Assembly: GCA_902496005.1 (NCBI GenBank)
Contig: CABUZI010000007.1
Span: 1-30,163, forward strand
Reading direction: 5' to 3'
Source of the DNA: an uncultured Collinsella sp.
Lineage (GTDB): Bacteria > Actinomycetota > Coriobacteriia > Coriobacteriales > Coriobacteriaceae
Length of the DNA: 30,163 nucleotides
A model generated the notes under the pieces. The model was given only the letters and a program-made list of their open reading frames with translations, was not told where the DNA came from and ran no database searches. A program made the translations under genes and the position numbers. Positions 1 to 8,368 of this stretch are shown piece after piece. Every line of letters begins with the position of its first letter. Position 1 is the stretch's first letter.

Positions 1-98
1 AATATATTTGATTGATCGCGAGTTCCGCACGCAAAGAAGGCCACTTAATGTGGCCTTCGTCTTGCGCAGGACTGCCCGAGCGGGCAATCAAATATATT
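1..98 (+). repeat. Foldback element copy A (left arm cut by window edge)
   Basis: Positions 1-14 and 85-98 are perfect inverted arms (AATATATTTGATTG and its complement). The left arm continues beyond the window, so the GC-rich bases at 99-119 may also be paired. Between them, 15-74 holds the conserved core: ATCGCGAGTTCCGCACGCAA, then an inner hairpin AAGGCCAC (37-44) / GTGGCCTT (50-57) around TTAAT, then CTTGCGCAGGACTG. The core is nearly identical to copies B (22,921-23,055) and C (22,625-22,777), while the arms are unrelated. It lies just 3' of the stop codon of the hydrolase gene on the minus strand, where the inner hairpin is followed by CTTT, so it may serve as a 3' end signal. Confidence 0.85.
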
Positions 99-125
99 GC
101 GGGCGGGCACGCGGCCCCGTCGGCT

Positions 126-1331
126 TTACGACAGCGCAATACCGCCGAGCCAGCCCCAGCGCACGCCAGAGCCAGTACCGTAAAAGCTAATGAACGAATC
201 GAGCGACTTCGATGTAATGGCGCCCTCGTTGCTCATAACGATGCCACCGCCGACATAGATGCCCACATGGCCATACAGCAGGCCCGGCGTACCGGTGCCG
301 CTATGCGAGGAGTCAGCCACAATCATGCCCACCTGCAGCGCCGAGCGGTCGGAGCTATAGCACCAGGCGTTAAACATATCGCACGCATTACCGCCAAAGT
401 AGCCAACGCCGGCGTTACGGAAGACATTGGTAACCCACGCCGCGCACCAGTTCTGACCCGGCGAAGGCGTGGAGTAGCACGCGTTGACGACGGCCTGCTG
501 CTTGCCCGAGCCGGCATTCTGCTGCGGAGTTCCGGGCGCATACGATCCGCCACCCGAGCTCGAACCACCCGAGTAGGAATTGTTCTTGTTCGCGGCGGCC
601 GCGGCAGCGGCGGCCTTCTTGGCAGCCTCCTCAGCCTGGGCGGCAGCGAGAATCTCGGAATCGCGCTGAGCCATGAGCTCCTTGACGTCTTCGGAAAGAC
701 CGCTCAGCACGGTCTGGACCTCTTGCTGCTTGGCCTGCATGTCCTGCATCTGGGCAGTCTGCTGATCCTTGAGCTTCTCCAAGTCGGCCTTCTGCGACTC
801 GAGCGCGGTCTTTTGCGCATCGAGCTCTTCCTGGATGGTCTGGATGTCCTCGATGGCGTCGCGGTCGCTCTTGTTGACCTTCTCAACATAGTGCGCATTG
901 GCGACGAGCTCCTCAAACGAACCCGAGGCGAGCAGCAGCGACAGAATGTTGGTGCCGCCCGACTTGTAGCTGGCGGCAACGCGATCGGAAAGATCGTTGC
1001 GCTTCTTTTTGAGCTCGGCCTTCTTTTCATCAATCTGCGCCTGCGTGCTGTCAATCTGGCCCTGTACGCCCTCGATATCGTTGAGGGTCTGGGCGTTTTT
1101 GTTGGCCAGCGCCGCATATTCATTTGCGATGCTGTCGAGCTGCGCCTGGACCTCGTCGAGCTGGGCCTGGGCGGCATTCAGTTTGTCAGTGGTTTCTTGG
1201 CTGGCCTCAGCCGCATGGGCGCGAGCGGGCAGACCAAAAAGAACGGCTGCAGAAGCTGCGCCGAACAGAGCCTTGAGGGCAGTGCGACGCGAGAGCTCCT
1301 GGGAAAGGATGGAATCGCTGTTTGGTGACAT
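126..1331 (-). CDS. Tat-exported coiled-coil peptidoglycan hydrolase (CHAP/NlpC-P60-like C-terminus)
   Basis: Secreted cell-wall hydrolase of 401 aa. The N-terminus carries a twin-arginine motif, SRRTALK at residues 14-20, then a hydrophobic stretch and a likely AHA cleavage site near residue 40. Residues 43-235 are a long Gln/Ala/Lys-rich coiled coil like those of CwlO/PcsB-type hydrolases, which are activated by FtsEX in better-known systems. An Ala run and a Ser/Gly linker (about 236-275) lead to a C-terminal cysteine peptidase-like domain with NWCAAWV (Cys296) and GHVGIYV (His355), the expected catalytic pair of CHAP/NlpC-P60 enzymes. Which of these two families it belongs to cannot be settled by eye. 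The ATG at 1331 has GGAG about 7 nt upstream. Tat export is unusual for this class, which mostly uses Sec. The likely role is peptidoglycan remodelling in division or growth. Confidence 0.85.
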   Translation of the reverse strand: MSPNSDSILSQELSRRTALKALFGAASAAVLFGLPARAHAAEASQETTDKLNAAQAQLDEVQAQLDSIANEYAALANKNAQTLNDIEGVQGQIDSTQAQIDEKKAELKKKRNDLSDRVAASYKSGGTNILSLLLASGSFEELVANAHYVEKVNKSDRDAIEDIQTIQEELDAQKTALESQKADLEKLKDQQTAQMQDMQAKQQEVQTVLSGLSEDVKELMAQRDSEILAAAQAEEAAKKAAAAAAAANKNNSYSGGSSSGGGSYAPGTPQQNAGSGKQQAVVNACYSTPSPGQNWCAAWVTNVFRNAGVGYFGGNACDMFNAWCYSSDRSALQVGMIVADSSHSGTGTPGLLYGHVGIYVGGGIVMSNEGAITSKSLDSFISFYGTGSGVRWGWLGGIALS

Positions 1332-1375
1332 ATCTACTCCGTTACATGTTTATTTATATGTCGCTCAACTCATAC

Positions 1376-1403
1376 ATATTAGCGTACATCCGGCGCATCC
1401 CAA
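1376..1403 (-). promoter_or_regulatory. Candidate promoter of the hydrolase gene
   Basis: On the minus strand, TTGGGA (1398-1403) is followed by a 16-nt spacer and TAATAT (1376-1381), about 45 nt before the start codon at 1331. It resembles a sigma-70 promoter but is not a strong match. The rest of 1332-1554 shows no gene. Confidence 0.35.
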
Positions 1404-1554
1404 CGATTTCCACGAACGGCAGGAAACTGCAAGGTCAGCGGCTCGTAAGCAAATGCCAAAGATCAGGTTATGCGTACGCAAGCTCTTCTATGAGTACGTT
1501 AGCATAATCCTCTGCTTTTCCTACGGCGCATGATTTTGGCGTCCCTGCCTGCGC

Positions 1555-1560
1555 TATACT
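1555..1560 (+). promoter_or_regulatory. Candidate -10 box of galE
   Basis: TATACT lies 38 nt before the galE start. No convincing -35 hexamer is present at the usual 16-18 nt distance, so only the -10 is proposed. Confidence 0.35.
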
Positions 1561-1597
1561 CCCCTCTAGAAGTGTTCCTGATTCGATAGGAGACTAC

Positions 1598-2659
1598 ATG
1601 TCCAAAGCACTCGACCCCAAAGACACCTGCGTCCTCGTTACCGGTGGCGCCGGCTTTATCGGCTCGCACACCGTCGTTCAGCTGCTCGAGGGTGGTTACC
1701 AGGTCGTCATCGTCGATGATCTCTCCAACTCCAGCGCCGTCGCCGTCGACCGCGTCAAGACCATCGTGGGCGACGAGGCCGCCAAGAACCTCACCTTCTA
1801 CGAGGCCAACGTACTCGACCGCGATGCGATGAACAAGATCTTCGATACCCATCAGATCGACCGCGTCATCCACTTTGCCGGCTTTAAGGCCGTCGGCGAG
1901 TCGGTGAGCAAGCCCGTCGAGTACTACCACAACAACATCGAGAACACCCTGGTGCTGATTGACGTCATGCGCAACCATGGCTGCAAGTCCATCATCTTCT
2001 CGAGCTCCTCGACCGTCTACGGCGACCCGGACAACCCGCCCGTCACCGAGGAGGATCCTAAGAAGCCCGCGACCAACCCCTATGGTTGGACCAAGTGGAT
2101 GATCGAGCAGATCCTTATGGACGTCCACACCGCCGACCCCGAGTGGGACGTCGTGCTACTCCGTTATTTCAATCCCATCGGTGCCCATCCGTCGGGCCTG
2201 ATCGGCGAGGACCCCAAGGGCATCCCCAACAACCTGGTGCCTTATGTCGCCCAGGTCGCCGTGGGCAAGCTCGAGGCCGTTCAGGTCTTTGGCAACGACT
2301 ACCCCACCCCCGACGGCACCGGCGTGCGCGACTACATCCACGTGTGCGATCTGGCCTCTGGTCACGTTGCCGCCCTTAACTGGATGAACGGCAAAACCGG
2401 CGTCGAGATCTTTAACCTGGGCACCGGCACCGGCACCTCGGTACTCGAGGTCGTCGCCGCCTTCTCCAAGGCTTGTGGCAAGGAGCTGCCCTACGTGATC
2501 CGCGAGCGCCGCGCCGGCGACATCGCTGCCAACTGGTGCGATGCCTCCAAGGCCGAGCGCATGATGGGCTGGAAGGCCCAGTACGACATCGCGGACATGT
2601 GCCGCGATAGCTGGAACTGGCAGAGCCACAACCCCAACGGCTTCGCCGACGCCGAGTAG
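1598..2659 (+). CDS. galE: UDP-glucose 4-epimerase GalE
   Basis: Interconverts UDP-glucose and UDP-galactose in the cytoplasm, feeding the Leloir pathway and surface glycan synthesis. The 353-aa length is typical. The extended-SDR signature is complete: the NAD-binding glycine motif TGGAGFIG at residues 15-22, the SSSSTVYG strand near 135-142, and the catalytic YxxxK as Tyr162/Lys166 (PYGWTK). The C-terminal GTGTGTSVLEV and RRAGDIAANW segments are typical of GalE. AGGAGA sits 4 nt before the ATG, which fixes the start. The gene is followed at once by a strong terminator, so it is probably monocistronic. The next gene, malQ, has its own promoter region, although galactose and glucan metabolism meet at glucose phosphates. 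Confidence 0.96.
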   Translation: MSKALDPKDTCVLVTGGAGFIGSHTVVQLLEGGYQVVIVDDLSNSSAVAVDRVKTIVGDEAAKNLTFYEANVLDRDAMNKIFDTHQIDRVIHFAGFKAVGESVSKPVEYYHNNIENTLVLIDVMRNHGCKSIIFSSSSTVYGDPDNPPVTEEDPKKPATNPYGWTKWMIEQILMDVHTADPEWDVVLLRYFNPIGAHPSGLIGEDPKGIPNNLVPYVAQVAVGKLEAVQVFGNDYPTPDGTGVRDYIHVCDLASGHVAALNWMNGKTGVEIFNLGTGTGTSVLEVVAAFSKACGKELPYVIRERRAGDIAANWCDASKAERMMGWKAQYDIADMCRDSWNWQSHNPNGFADAE

Positions 2660-2681
2660 CAAAAACCTACATACCGCTCTT

Positions 2682-2715
2682 GCCCCGATCTCACGTTGTG
2701 AGGTCGGGGCTTTTT
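2682..2715 (+). terminator. Intrinsic terminator of galE
   Basis: GCCCCGATCTCAC (2682-2694) pairs with GTGAGGTCGGGGC (2698-2710) with a single T-G wobble and a 3-nt loop, followed by TTTTT. It ends 56 nt after the galE stop codon. Confidence 0.92.
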
Positions 2716-2767
2716 CATGGCATGTAACCATTCGCCGAAAATCGACCAACTTTTTTATCTTGCCTGT

Positions 2768-2794
2768 ACATGTTTAAACAACATGTTTTACAAT
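2768..2794 (+). promoter_or_regulatory. malQ promoter region with palindromic operator candidate
   Basis: A perfect inverted repeat ACATGTT-TAAAC-AACATGT (2768-2786) contains the 10-bp palindrome TGTTTAAACA and lies directly upstream of TACAAT (2789-2794), a good -10 box. No good -35 hexamer is seen. A palindrome in this position is typical of a repressor or activator site. Read on the minus strand it contains TTGTTTAAACAT, which matches motifs near the gntR, PTS and ABC genes. Confidence 0.55.
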
Positions 2795-2879
2795 AGGCGT
2801 ATCGAATCAGAACATCGGAGGCGGACTGCACACCCATCGGCAGGCCGACCCCACAACAAGAAGGTTGGTGAGCGCATTC

Positions 2880-4385
2880 ATGGAGCGTGCAAGCGGCGTC
2901 CTCATGCCCGTCTCATCTCTGCCCGGACCATACGGAATCGGCGGCTTTGGCTGGAATGCCTACGACTTCGTCGATTTTCTCGCCTCGTGCAAACAACATT
3001 ACTGGCAGATTCTGCCCCTTACGACGACCAGCTATGGCGATTCACCCTATCAGTCGTTCTCGGCCCGCGCAGGCAACCCCAACTTTATCGACTTTGCCGA
3101 GCTTATCGAGGCAGGGTATCTGGAGCAGCACGATATCGATGGCGTGTATCTGGGATCCGACCCCAGCAATGTCGACTACGGTGCTATCTTTGGCGGCCGC
3201 CGTCAGATTCTCGACCGCGCCGCTGAGCGCTTTGCTGCCGACAAGCCGGCCGATTTCGATGACTTTATCCAGGCCAACGAGGACTGGCTCATCCCCTACT
3301 GTGAGTTCATGACCGTCAAAGAGGAGTGCGGTCTCAAGGCGTTTTGGGAGTGGCCCGCGGAGCTCCGCACCCGCGGCGAGGCTTCCGCCAAGGTCTGCGC
3401 CGACCATCCGGCGCGTATGCTCTACTACCAGATGACGCAGTACTTCTTCGATCGCCAGTGGAGCCGCCTCAAGGCCTATGCCAACGAGCGCGACATTCTC
3501 ATCATCGGCGACCTGCCCATCTATGTCTCGCGTGACTCCGTCGAGATGTGGGCGACGCCTGAGCTCTTTAAGATCGACGCCGCCGGCAATCCCGTGAGCG
3601 TCGCCGGCACGCCGCCCGACCAGTTCTCGGCCACCGGCCAGTACTGGGGCAACCCCATCTACGACTGGGACGCCATGGAGTCCGACGGCTTCTCCTGGTG
3701 GGAGGGCCGCATTCGCGCCGCCCTCGACATGTACGACGTCATCCGCCTGGATCACTTCCGCGGCTTCGAGGCCTATTGGGAGGTGCCGTTCTCCTCGCCC
3801 GATTCGTCCTACGGTTCGTGGACGCAGGGTCCCGGCCTCAAGTTCTTCAAGACGCTCGAGGAAAAGCTCGGCACGCTGCCCATCATCGCCGAGGACCTGG
3901 GCTTCCTCACCCCCGGCGTCATCGACATGCGCGACAACTCGGGCTTCCCCGGCATGAAGATCCTGCAGTTTGCCTTTGAGGGTACCAACTCGTACTACCT
4001 GCCGCATAACTACATCGCCAACACCGTCGCCTATGTGGGCACCCACGATAATGAGACGGCGCGCGGTTGGTTTGAGGGAACGGCCACCCCGCGTCAGCGC
4101 GAGCAGGCAGCCCTGTACACCCATCAGCAGGCCGGCGAACCCATGGCAGATGCACTCAATCGCACCATCGCCGCCAGCGTGAGCGACACGTGCATCTACA
4201 CCATGCAGGATCTGCTCAACTTGGGCAACGAGGCGCGCATCAACACCCCTGCCACGCTGGGCGGCAACTGGACCTGGCGCATGCTCGACGGCGCCATCAC
4301 CCGCGAGCTTGAGCACAAACTCACCGACTGGACCGAGACCTACTTCCGCATCCCATCGGAAGCCGAAATCGAGCTTCCTCAATAG
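2880..4385 (+). CDS. malQ: 4-alpha-glucanotransferase (amylomaltase), GH77
   Basis: Cytoplasmic enzyme that transfers alpha-1,4-glucan chains between maltodextrins and releases glucose, making longer chains for the phosphorylase encoded next. The 501-aa length is normal. GH77 signatures are intact: RLDHFRGF with the nucleophile Asp at about residue 291, IIAEDLG with the acid/base Glu at about 338, and THDNET with the stabilising Asp at about 390. The N-terminus MERASGVLMPVSSLPGPYGI matches the usual family start, so I chose the ATG at 2880, preceded by GGTGAG. In-frame TTG (2865) and GTG (2868) codons upstream sit too close to AGAAGG to be preferred. With glgP (126 nt downstream, own ribosome site) it forms a maltodextrin/glycogen breakdown pair. 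A terminator separates the two, so coupling is only partial. Confidence 0.95.
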   Translation: MERASGVLMPVSSLPGPYGIGGFGWNAYDFVDFLASCKQHYWQILPLTTTSYGDSPYQSFSARAGNPNFIDFAELIEAGYLEQHDIDGVYLGSDPSNVDYGAIFGGRRQILDRAAERFAADKPADFDDFIQANEDWLIPYCEFMTVKEECGLKAFWEWPAELRTRGEASAKVCADHPARMLYYQMTQYFFDRQWSRLKAYANERDILIIGDLPIYVSRDSVEMWATPELFKIDAAGNPVSVAGTPPDQFSATGQYWGNPIYDWDAMESDGFSWWEGRIRAALDMYDVIRLDHFRGFEAYWEVPFSSPDSSYGSWTQGPGLKFFKTLEEKLGTLPIIAEDLGFLTPGVIDMRDNSGFPGMKILQFAFEGTNSYYLPHNYIANTVAYVGTHDNETARGWFEGTATPRQREQAALYTHQQAGEPMADALNRTIAASVSDTCIYTMQDLLNLGNEARINTPATLGGNWTWRMLDGAITRELEHKLTDWTETYFRIPSEAEIELPQ

Positions 4386-4430
4386 GAGCTACCGCGCCCG
4401 ACCCCCCACCGTGCGGACGCGCTTGCTTTT

Positions 4431-4470
4431 CCCGCGCGAGGCCACCCCAATCCCCTCGCGCGGGCTTCTT
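4431..4470 (+). terminator. Intrinsic terminator between malQ and glgP
   Basis: CCCGCGCGAGG (4431-4441) pairs perfectly with CCTCGCGCGGG (4454-4464), followed by CTTCTT. The weak T-tract suggests partial read-through into glgP, whose start is only 40 nt further on and which shows no obvious promoter of its own. Confidence 0.75.
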
Positions 4471-4510
4471 ATGAATTGCAGACATGAAACAACCCATCAC
4501 AGGAGAAAAC

Positions 4511-6778
4511 ATGCCCCGAATTAACCTCATGGAACTCGCCGAGCAGTCTTTTGGCACCTCACTCGAGCAGCTCGACGACCGTCGCATTTACAAGCTGCTG
4601 GTCAAACTCGTGCAGGAGCGCTCTGCCACCTGCCCGCTCAACAACGGCAAGAAAAAGCTCTATTACATTTCCGCCGAATTTTTGATCGGCAAGCTGCTCA
4701 TCAACAATATGATCGACCTCGGCATCTACGACGAGGTTAAGGACCAGCTCACCGCCGCAGGCCACGACCTCAACAAGATCGAGGAGTTCGAGGTCGAGCC
4801 GTCACTCGGCAACGGCGGCCTGGGCCGCTTGGCCGCATGCTTCCTGGATTCCATCGCCACGCTGGGCTTGACCGGCGATGGCGTGGGCCTCAACTATCAC
4901 TACGGTCTGTTCCGTCAGCGCTTTGTCGACAACCAGCAGAAGGCCGTCCCCGACGAGTGGCTCGGTGAGCAGGACATCCTAGTCGACGATGACCGCTCCT
5001 ACACCGTCGAGTTCGGCAATTTTGCCGTTACTTCCAAGCTCGTCAACATCGATGTGCCCGGTTACGGCCAGCCCACCAAGAACCGCCTGCGCCTGTTCGA
5101 CCTGGCGAGCGTCGACGACGGCCTGGTCCCCGGCAGCTCCATCGACTTCGACAAGACCGAGATCGCCAAGAACCTCACCTTGTTCCTCTACCCCGACGAT
5201 TCCGACGAGCAGGGCCGCCTACTTCGCATCTATCAGGAGTACTTCATGGTGAGCAACGCCGCCCAGCTCCTGATCGACGAGGCCGTCGAGCGCGGCAGCA
5301 ACCTGCACGATCTGGCCGACTATGCCGTGGTCCAAATTAACGACACGCACCCCACCATGGTCATCCCCGAGCTCATTCGCTTGCTCACCACCGAGCATGG
5401 CATCGAGTTTGACGAGGCCGTGACCATCGTACGCTCCATGGTCGCCTACACTAACCACACGATTCTTGCCGAGGCGCTCGAGAAGTGGCCGCTCGCCAGC
5501 CTGCAGAAGGTCTCCCCTGCCATCGCCGACATTATCGTCAAGCTCGATGAGATCGCGAAAGCCGAGCACGATGACCCGCGCGTCGCCATCATCGACGAGC
5601 ACGACACCGTCCACATGGCCCACGTGGACATTCACTTTGGCTTCTCCATCAATGGCGTCGCCGCACTCCACACCAAGATTCTGGAGGACACCGAGCTTCA
5701 CCCGTTCTACGAGATCTATCCCGAAAAGTTCTCCAACAAGACCAACGGCATCACCTTCCGCCGTTGGATCCATGGCGCCAACCCCGCGCTCGCCAGCCTG
5801 CTCGACGATGTGATCGGCACCGATTGGCGCAGCACCGGCGACCTGAGCAAGCTCGCCGAATTCGCCGACGATAAGAACATTCTTGAGCGCCTGGCTGCCA
5901 CCAAGGCCGAAGCCAAGGCCATCATGCGCGAGTTTATGGCGCTCGAACAGGGCGTGACGATCCCCTCCAACGCTATCATCGACGTCCAGGTCAAGCGTAT
6001 CCACGAGTACAAGCGCCAGCAGATGCTCGCGCTCTACATCATCTGGAAGTACCTCGACATCAAGAACGGTAACAAGCCTAAGCACCCCGTCACCATCATC
6101 TTTGGCGGCAAGGCGGCCCCTGCCTACACCATCGCTCAGGATATCATCCACCTAATCCTGACGCTTTCCCAGTGGATCGCCAACGACCCCGACGTGGCTC
6201 CCTACCTGCAGGTCGTCATGATCGAGAACTACAACGTCACCGCCGCCGAGCGCGTGATTCCCGCCGCCGACATCTCCGAGCAGATCAGCCTGGCCTCCAA
6301 GGAGGCGAGCGGCACCTCCAACATGAAGTTCATGCTCAACGGCGCCCTAACCCTGTGCACGCTCGACGGTGCCAACGTGGAGATTGCCGAGCTCGTGGGC
6401 GACGAGAACATCTATACCTTTGGTGCCTCGTCCAAACAGGTCGAGCAGCTCTACGCCGACGGCGCCTATGACGCCGGTGCGCTCTACCGCAAGCCCGGCA
6501 TTAAACTGCTGGTGGACTTCATCACCAACCCCGCCTTTATGGCGACCGGCAACGCCGAGCGCCTGCAGCGCCTGCACGACGACATTAAGGGCAAGGACTG
6601 GTTTATGGCCCTGCTCGACATTGAGGAGTACATCCAGACCAAGGAGCGCGTGCTAGCTGACTACGAGGACCAGGGTGCTTGGTTGCGCAAGGCGCTGATC
6701 AACATCGCCAACGCCGGCACCTTCTCGTCCGACCGCACGATCTCCCAGTACAACGACGAGATTTGGCACCTGGGCTAA
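4511..6778 (+). CDS. glgP: Glycogen/maltodextrin phosphorylase, PLP-dependent GT35
   Basis: Phosphorolyses alpha-1,4-glucans from the non-reducing end to glucose 1-phosphate in the cytoplasm. The protein has 755 aa, slightly shorter than the roughly 800 aa of many bacterial homologues. Family marks include SLGNGGLGRLAACFLDS near residue 98, NYHYGLF, QINDTHPTMVIPEL, KTNGITFRRW, VKRIHEYKRQ and the cofactor segment EASGTSNMKFMLNGALTL, where Lys606 should form the Schiff base with pyridoxal phosphate. AGGAGA (4501-4506) precedes the ATG at 4511. The in-frame ATG at 4484 has no ribosome site and would overlap the preceding terminator, so it is rejected. Placed after malQ, it should handle the chains MalQ builds, either from imported maltodextrin or stored glycogen. 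The name malP would be equally defensible. Confidence 0.95.
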   Translation: MPRINLMELAEQSFGTSLEQLDDRRIYKLLVKLVQERSATCPLNNGKKKLYYISAEFLIGKLLINNMIDLGIYDEVKDQLTAAGHDLNKIEEFEVEPSLGNGGLGRLAACFLDSIATLGLTGDGVGLNYHYGLFRQRFVDNQQKAVPDEWLGEQDILVDDDRSYTVEFGNFAVTSKLVNIDVPGYGQPTKNRLRLFDLASVDDGLVPGSSIDFDKTEIAKNLTLFLYPDDSDEQGRLLRIYQEYFMVSNAAQLLIDEAVERGSNLHDLADYAVVQINDTHPTMVIPELIRLLTTEHGIEFDEAVTIVRSMVAYTNHTILAEALEKWPLASLQKVSPAIADIIVKLDEIAKAEHDDPRVAIIDEHDTVHMAHVDIHFGFSINGVAALHTKILEDTELHPFYEIYPEKFSNKTNGITFRRWIHGANPALASLLDDVIGTDWRSTGDLSKLAEFADDKNILERLAATKAEAKAIMREFMALEQGVTIPSNAIIDVQVKRIHEYKRQQMLALYIIWKYLDIKNGNKPKHPVTIIFGGKAAPAYTIAQDIIHLILTLSQWIANDPDVAPYLQVVMIENYNVTAAERVIPAADISEQISLASKEASGTSNMKFMLNGALTLCTLDGANVEIAELVGDENIYTFGASSKQVEQLYADGAYDAGALYRKPGIKLLVDFITNPAFMATGNAERLQRLHDDIKGKDWFMALLDIEEYIQTKERVLADYEDQGAWLRKALINIANAGTFSSDRTISQYNDEIWHLG

Positions 6779-6806
6779 TTCGCTTCCCTTACCCATCCTC
6801 TTGAGA

Positions 6807-6839
6807 AACGGAGCCGTGGCAACGCGGCTCCGTTTTTTG
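6807..6839 (+). terminator. Intrinsic terminator of glgP
   Basis: AACGGAGCCG (6807-6816) pairs with CGGCTCCGTT (6825-6834), followed by TTTTTG. It lies 29 nt after the stop codon. Confidence 0.93.
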
Positions 6840-6875
6840 TGTCCCTGTGTTGCCCGTGGCCTGCCTCGACCAAAA

Positions 6876-7024
6876 ATCTCGACCTGTAACATCTAGCCGA
6901 CATAATTGGGTCTACCTGTTATAGATCAAGACAAACAGATTCCTCCGTTAAATTCATCTCGATCTGTAACAGGTAGACCCAATTTGGCCCTCCTCCTGTT
7001 ACAGATCAAGACAAACTGACAGAT
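6876..7024. repeat. Cluster of four alternating CTGTTACAGATC-type repeats
   Basis: Four degenerate copies of one motif alternate in orientation: ATCTCGACCTGTAACA (6876-6891), CCTGTTATAGATCAAGACAA (6915-6934), ATCTCGATCTGTAACAGG (6956-6973) and CCTGTTACAGATCAAGACAA (6995-7014). The middle two form a 24-bp inverted repeat, 6904-6927 against 6961-6984, with 23 perfect pairs and one G-T, and a 33-nt loop. The cluster sits between the convergent terminators of glgP and the ABC operon. It is outside any gene and its function is unknown. Confidence 0.8.
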
Positions 7025-7035
7025 GAACAGCCCCA

Positions 7036-7084
7036 ACACAAAGAAAGGCTTCCCTCTCGCCCAGTGGACGGGAGGGAAGCCTTA
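7036..7084 (-). terminator. Intrinsic terminator of the ABC importer operon
   Basis: On the minus strand AAGGCTTCCCTCCC (7071-7084) pairs with GAGAGGGAAGCCTT (7045-7058), apart from one mismatch next to the loop, followed by TCTTTGTGTT. It lies 67 nt after the ATPase stop codon. The 67 nt between the two carry no gene. Confidence 0.82.
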
Positions 7085-7151
7085 TATGTGACCACGGCAA
7101 AAGGATGGCAAAGCCGCAGTCGCCCAAAAGGAGGGCCTGATTGGATCGGGC

Positions 7152-8351
7152 CTAGATAAGGTTCTTGCCAGACACCTTATCGAAGAGATGGGTCGCGTTC
7201 TTCTCGAACTTGAACCAGATGGTGTCGCCAGCCTTGAGCGCACCCTTGGCCTCGAGGTCGACGACGGGGATAATCAGGACAAACTGGCCGTCGGGAGCGG
7301 TCACGTGGACATGCTCGGTCGAGCCCATGAGCTCGGTCACCTCGACGGTGCCCTGGAGCGCACCCTCCTCGCCCTTGTCGGCAAGCAGAATCTGCTCGGG
7401 GCGCACGCCGGCCGTGATCTCCTTCACGTCGCCGCCGTCCCAGTTGAGAGCAAGCTGAGCGCAAGTCTCGGGAGCGAGCGCCACGTTCATATCCTCGGTC
7501 TTGACGGTGAAGCCGTTACCCGAGCGCACCAGCTGGGCATCGAAGAAGTTCATCTGCGGCACGCCGATAAAGCCGGCGACGAAGATGTTCGCGGGGTGGT
7601 TGAAGACCTCCTGCGGGGTGGCGATCTGCTGGACGACGCCGTCCTTCATGACCACGATGCGATCGCCAAGGGTCATGGCCTCGGTCTGATCGTGGGTAAC
7701 GTAGATAAAGGTGCCCTTGATCTCGTGACGCAGCTTGATGAGCTCGGCACGCATCTGGTTACGCAGCTTGGCGTCCAGGTTGGACAGCGGCTCGTCCATC
7801 AGGAAGACCTTAGGATCACGCACGATGGCGCGGCCGATAGCGACACGCTGGCGCTGACCGCCCGAGAGAGCCTTGGGCTTACGGTCGAGGTACTCGGTAA
7901 TACCCAGGATCTCGGCAGCGGAGCGAACCTTGCGGTCGATCTCGTCCTTGGGGACCTTCTTGAGCTCAAGCGTAAACGCCATGTTCTCGTATACCGTCAT
8001 GTTGGGGTACAGAGCATAACTCTGGAACACCATGGCGATGTCGCGGTCCTTGGGCGCCACGTCGTTGACGCGCTTGCCGTCGATGAGCACGTCGCCCGAG
8101 GTAATGTCCTCCAGGCCAGCGACCATGCGCATCGTCGTGGACTTGCCGCAGCCAGACGGGCCAACGAGAACGACAAACTCCTGGTCATGCACGGTGAGAT
8201 TAAAGTCCTCCACCGCGAGCACGCCGTCCTCGGTAACCTTGAGGTTGTGCTTCTTCTCCTCGGTCTTCTTCTTTTTGCCAAAGAAGCCCTTCTTTTTGGA
8301 CTCGGTGTTGGGATACACCTTCTGAACATGCTTGAGAACGATCTCGGCCAT
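7152..8351 (-). CDS. Carbohydrate ABC importer ATPase (MsmK/UgpC/MalK type)
   Basis: Energises sugar import by hydrolysing ATP on the cytoplasmic face of the two permeases encoded upstream. All nucleotide-binding elements are present in the 399-aa protein: Walker A GPSGCGKST (64-72), Q-loop Gln110, signature LSGGQ (162-166), Walker B VFLMDEP with Glu187, and switch His220 in YVTHDQ. A C-terminal TOBE/OB regulatory domain follows from about residue 240, including GVRPEQI. An odd feature is a Lys-rich insertion at about residues 15-43 (SKKKGFFGKKKKTEEKK), placed between the first strand and the A-loop region, where family members usually have only a few residues. AAAGG precedes the ATG. It is the last gene of the operon. 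MsmK-type ATPases often serve several sugar importers, so it may be shared. Confidence 0.93.
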   Translation of the reverse strand: MAEIVLKHVQKVYPNTESKKKGFFGKKKKTEEKKHNLKVTEDGVLAVEDFNLTVHDQEFVVLVGPSGCGKSTTMRMVAGLEDITSGDVLIDGKRVNDVAPKDRDIAMVFQSYALYPNMTVYENMAFTLELKKVPKDEIDRKVRSAAEILGITEYLDRKPKALSGGQRQRVAIGRAIVRDPKVFLMDEPLSNLDAKLRNQMRAELIKLRHEIKGTFIYVTHDQTEAMTLGDRIVVMKDGVVQQIATPQEVFNHPANIFVAGFIGVPQMNFFDAQLVRSGNGFTVKTEDMNVALAPETCAQLALNWDGGDVKEITAGVRPEQILLADKGEEGALQGTVEVTELMGSTEHVHVTAPDGQFVLIIPVVDLEAKGALKAGDTIWFKFEKNATHLFDKVSGKNLI

Positions 8352-8368
8352 GTCTTTACCTTTCGATA

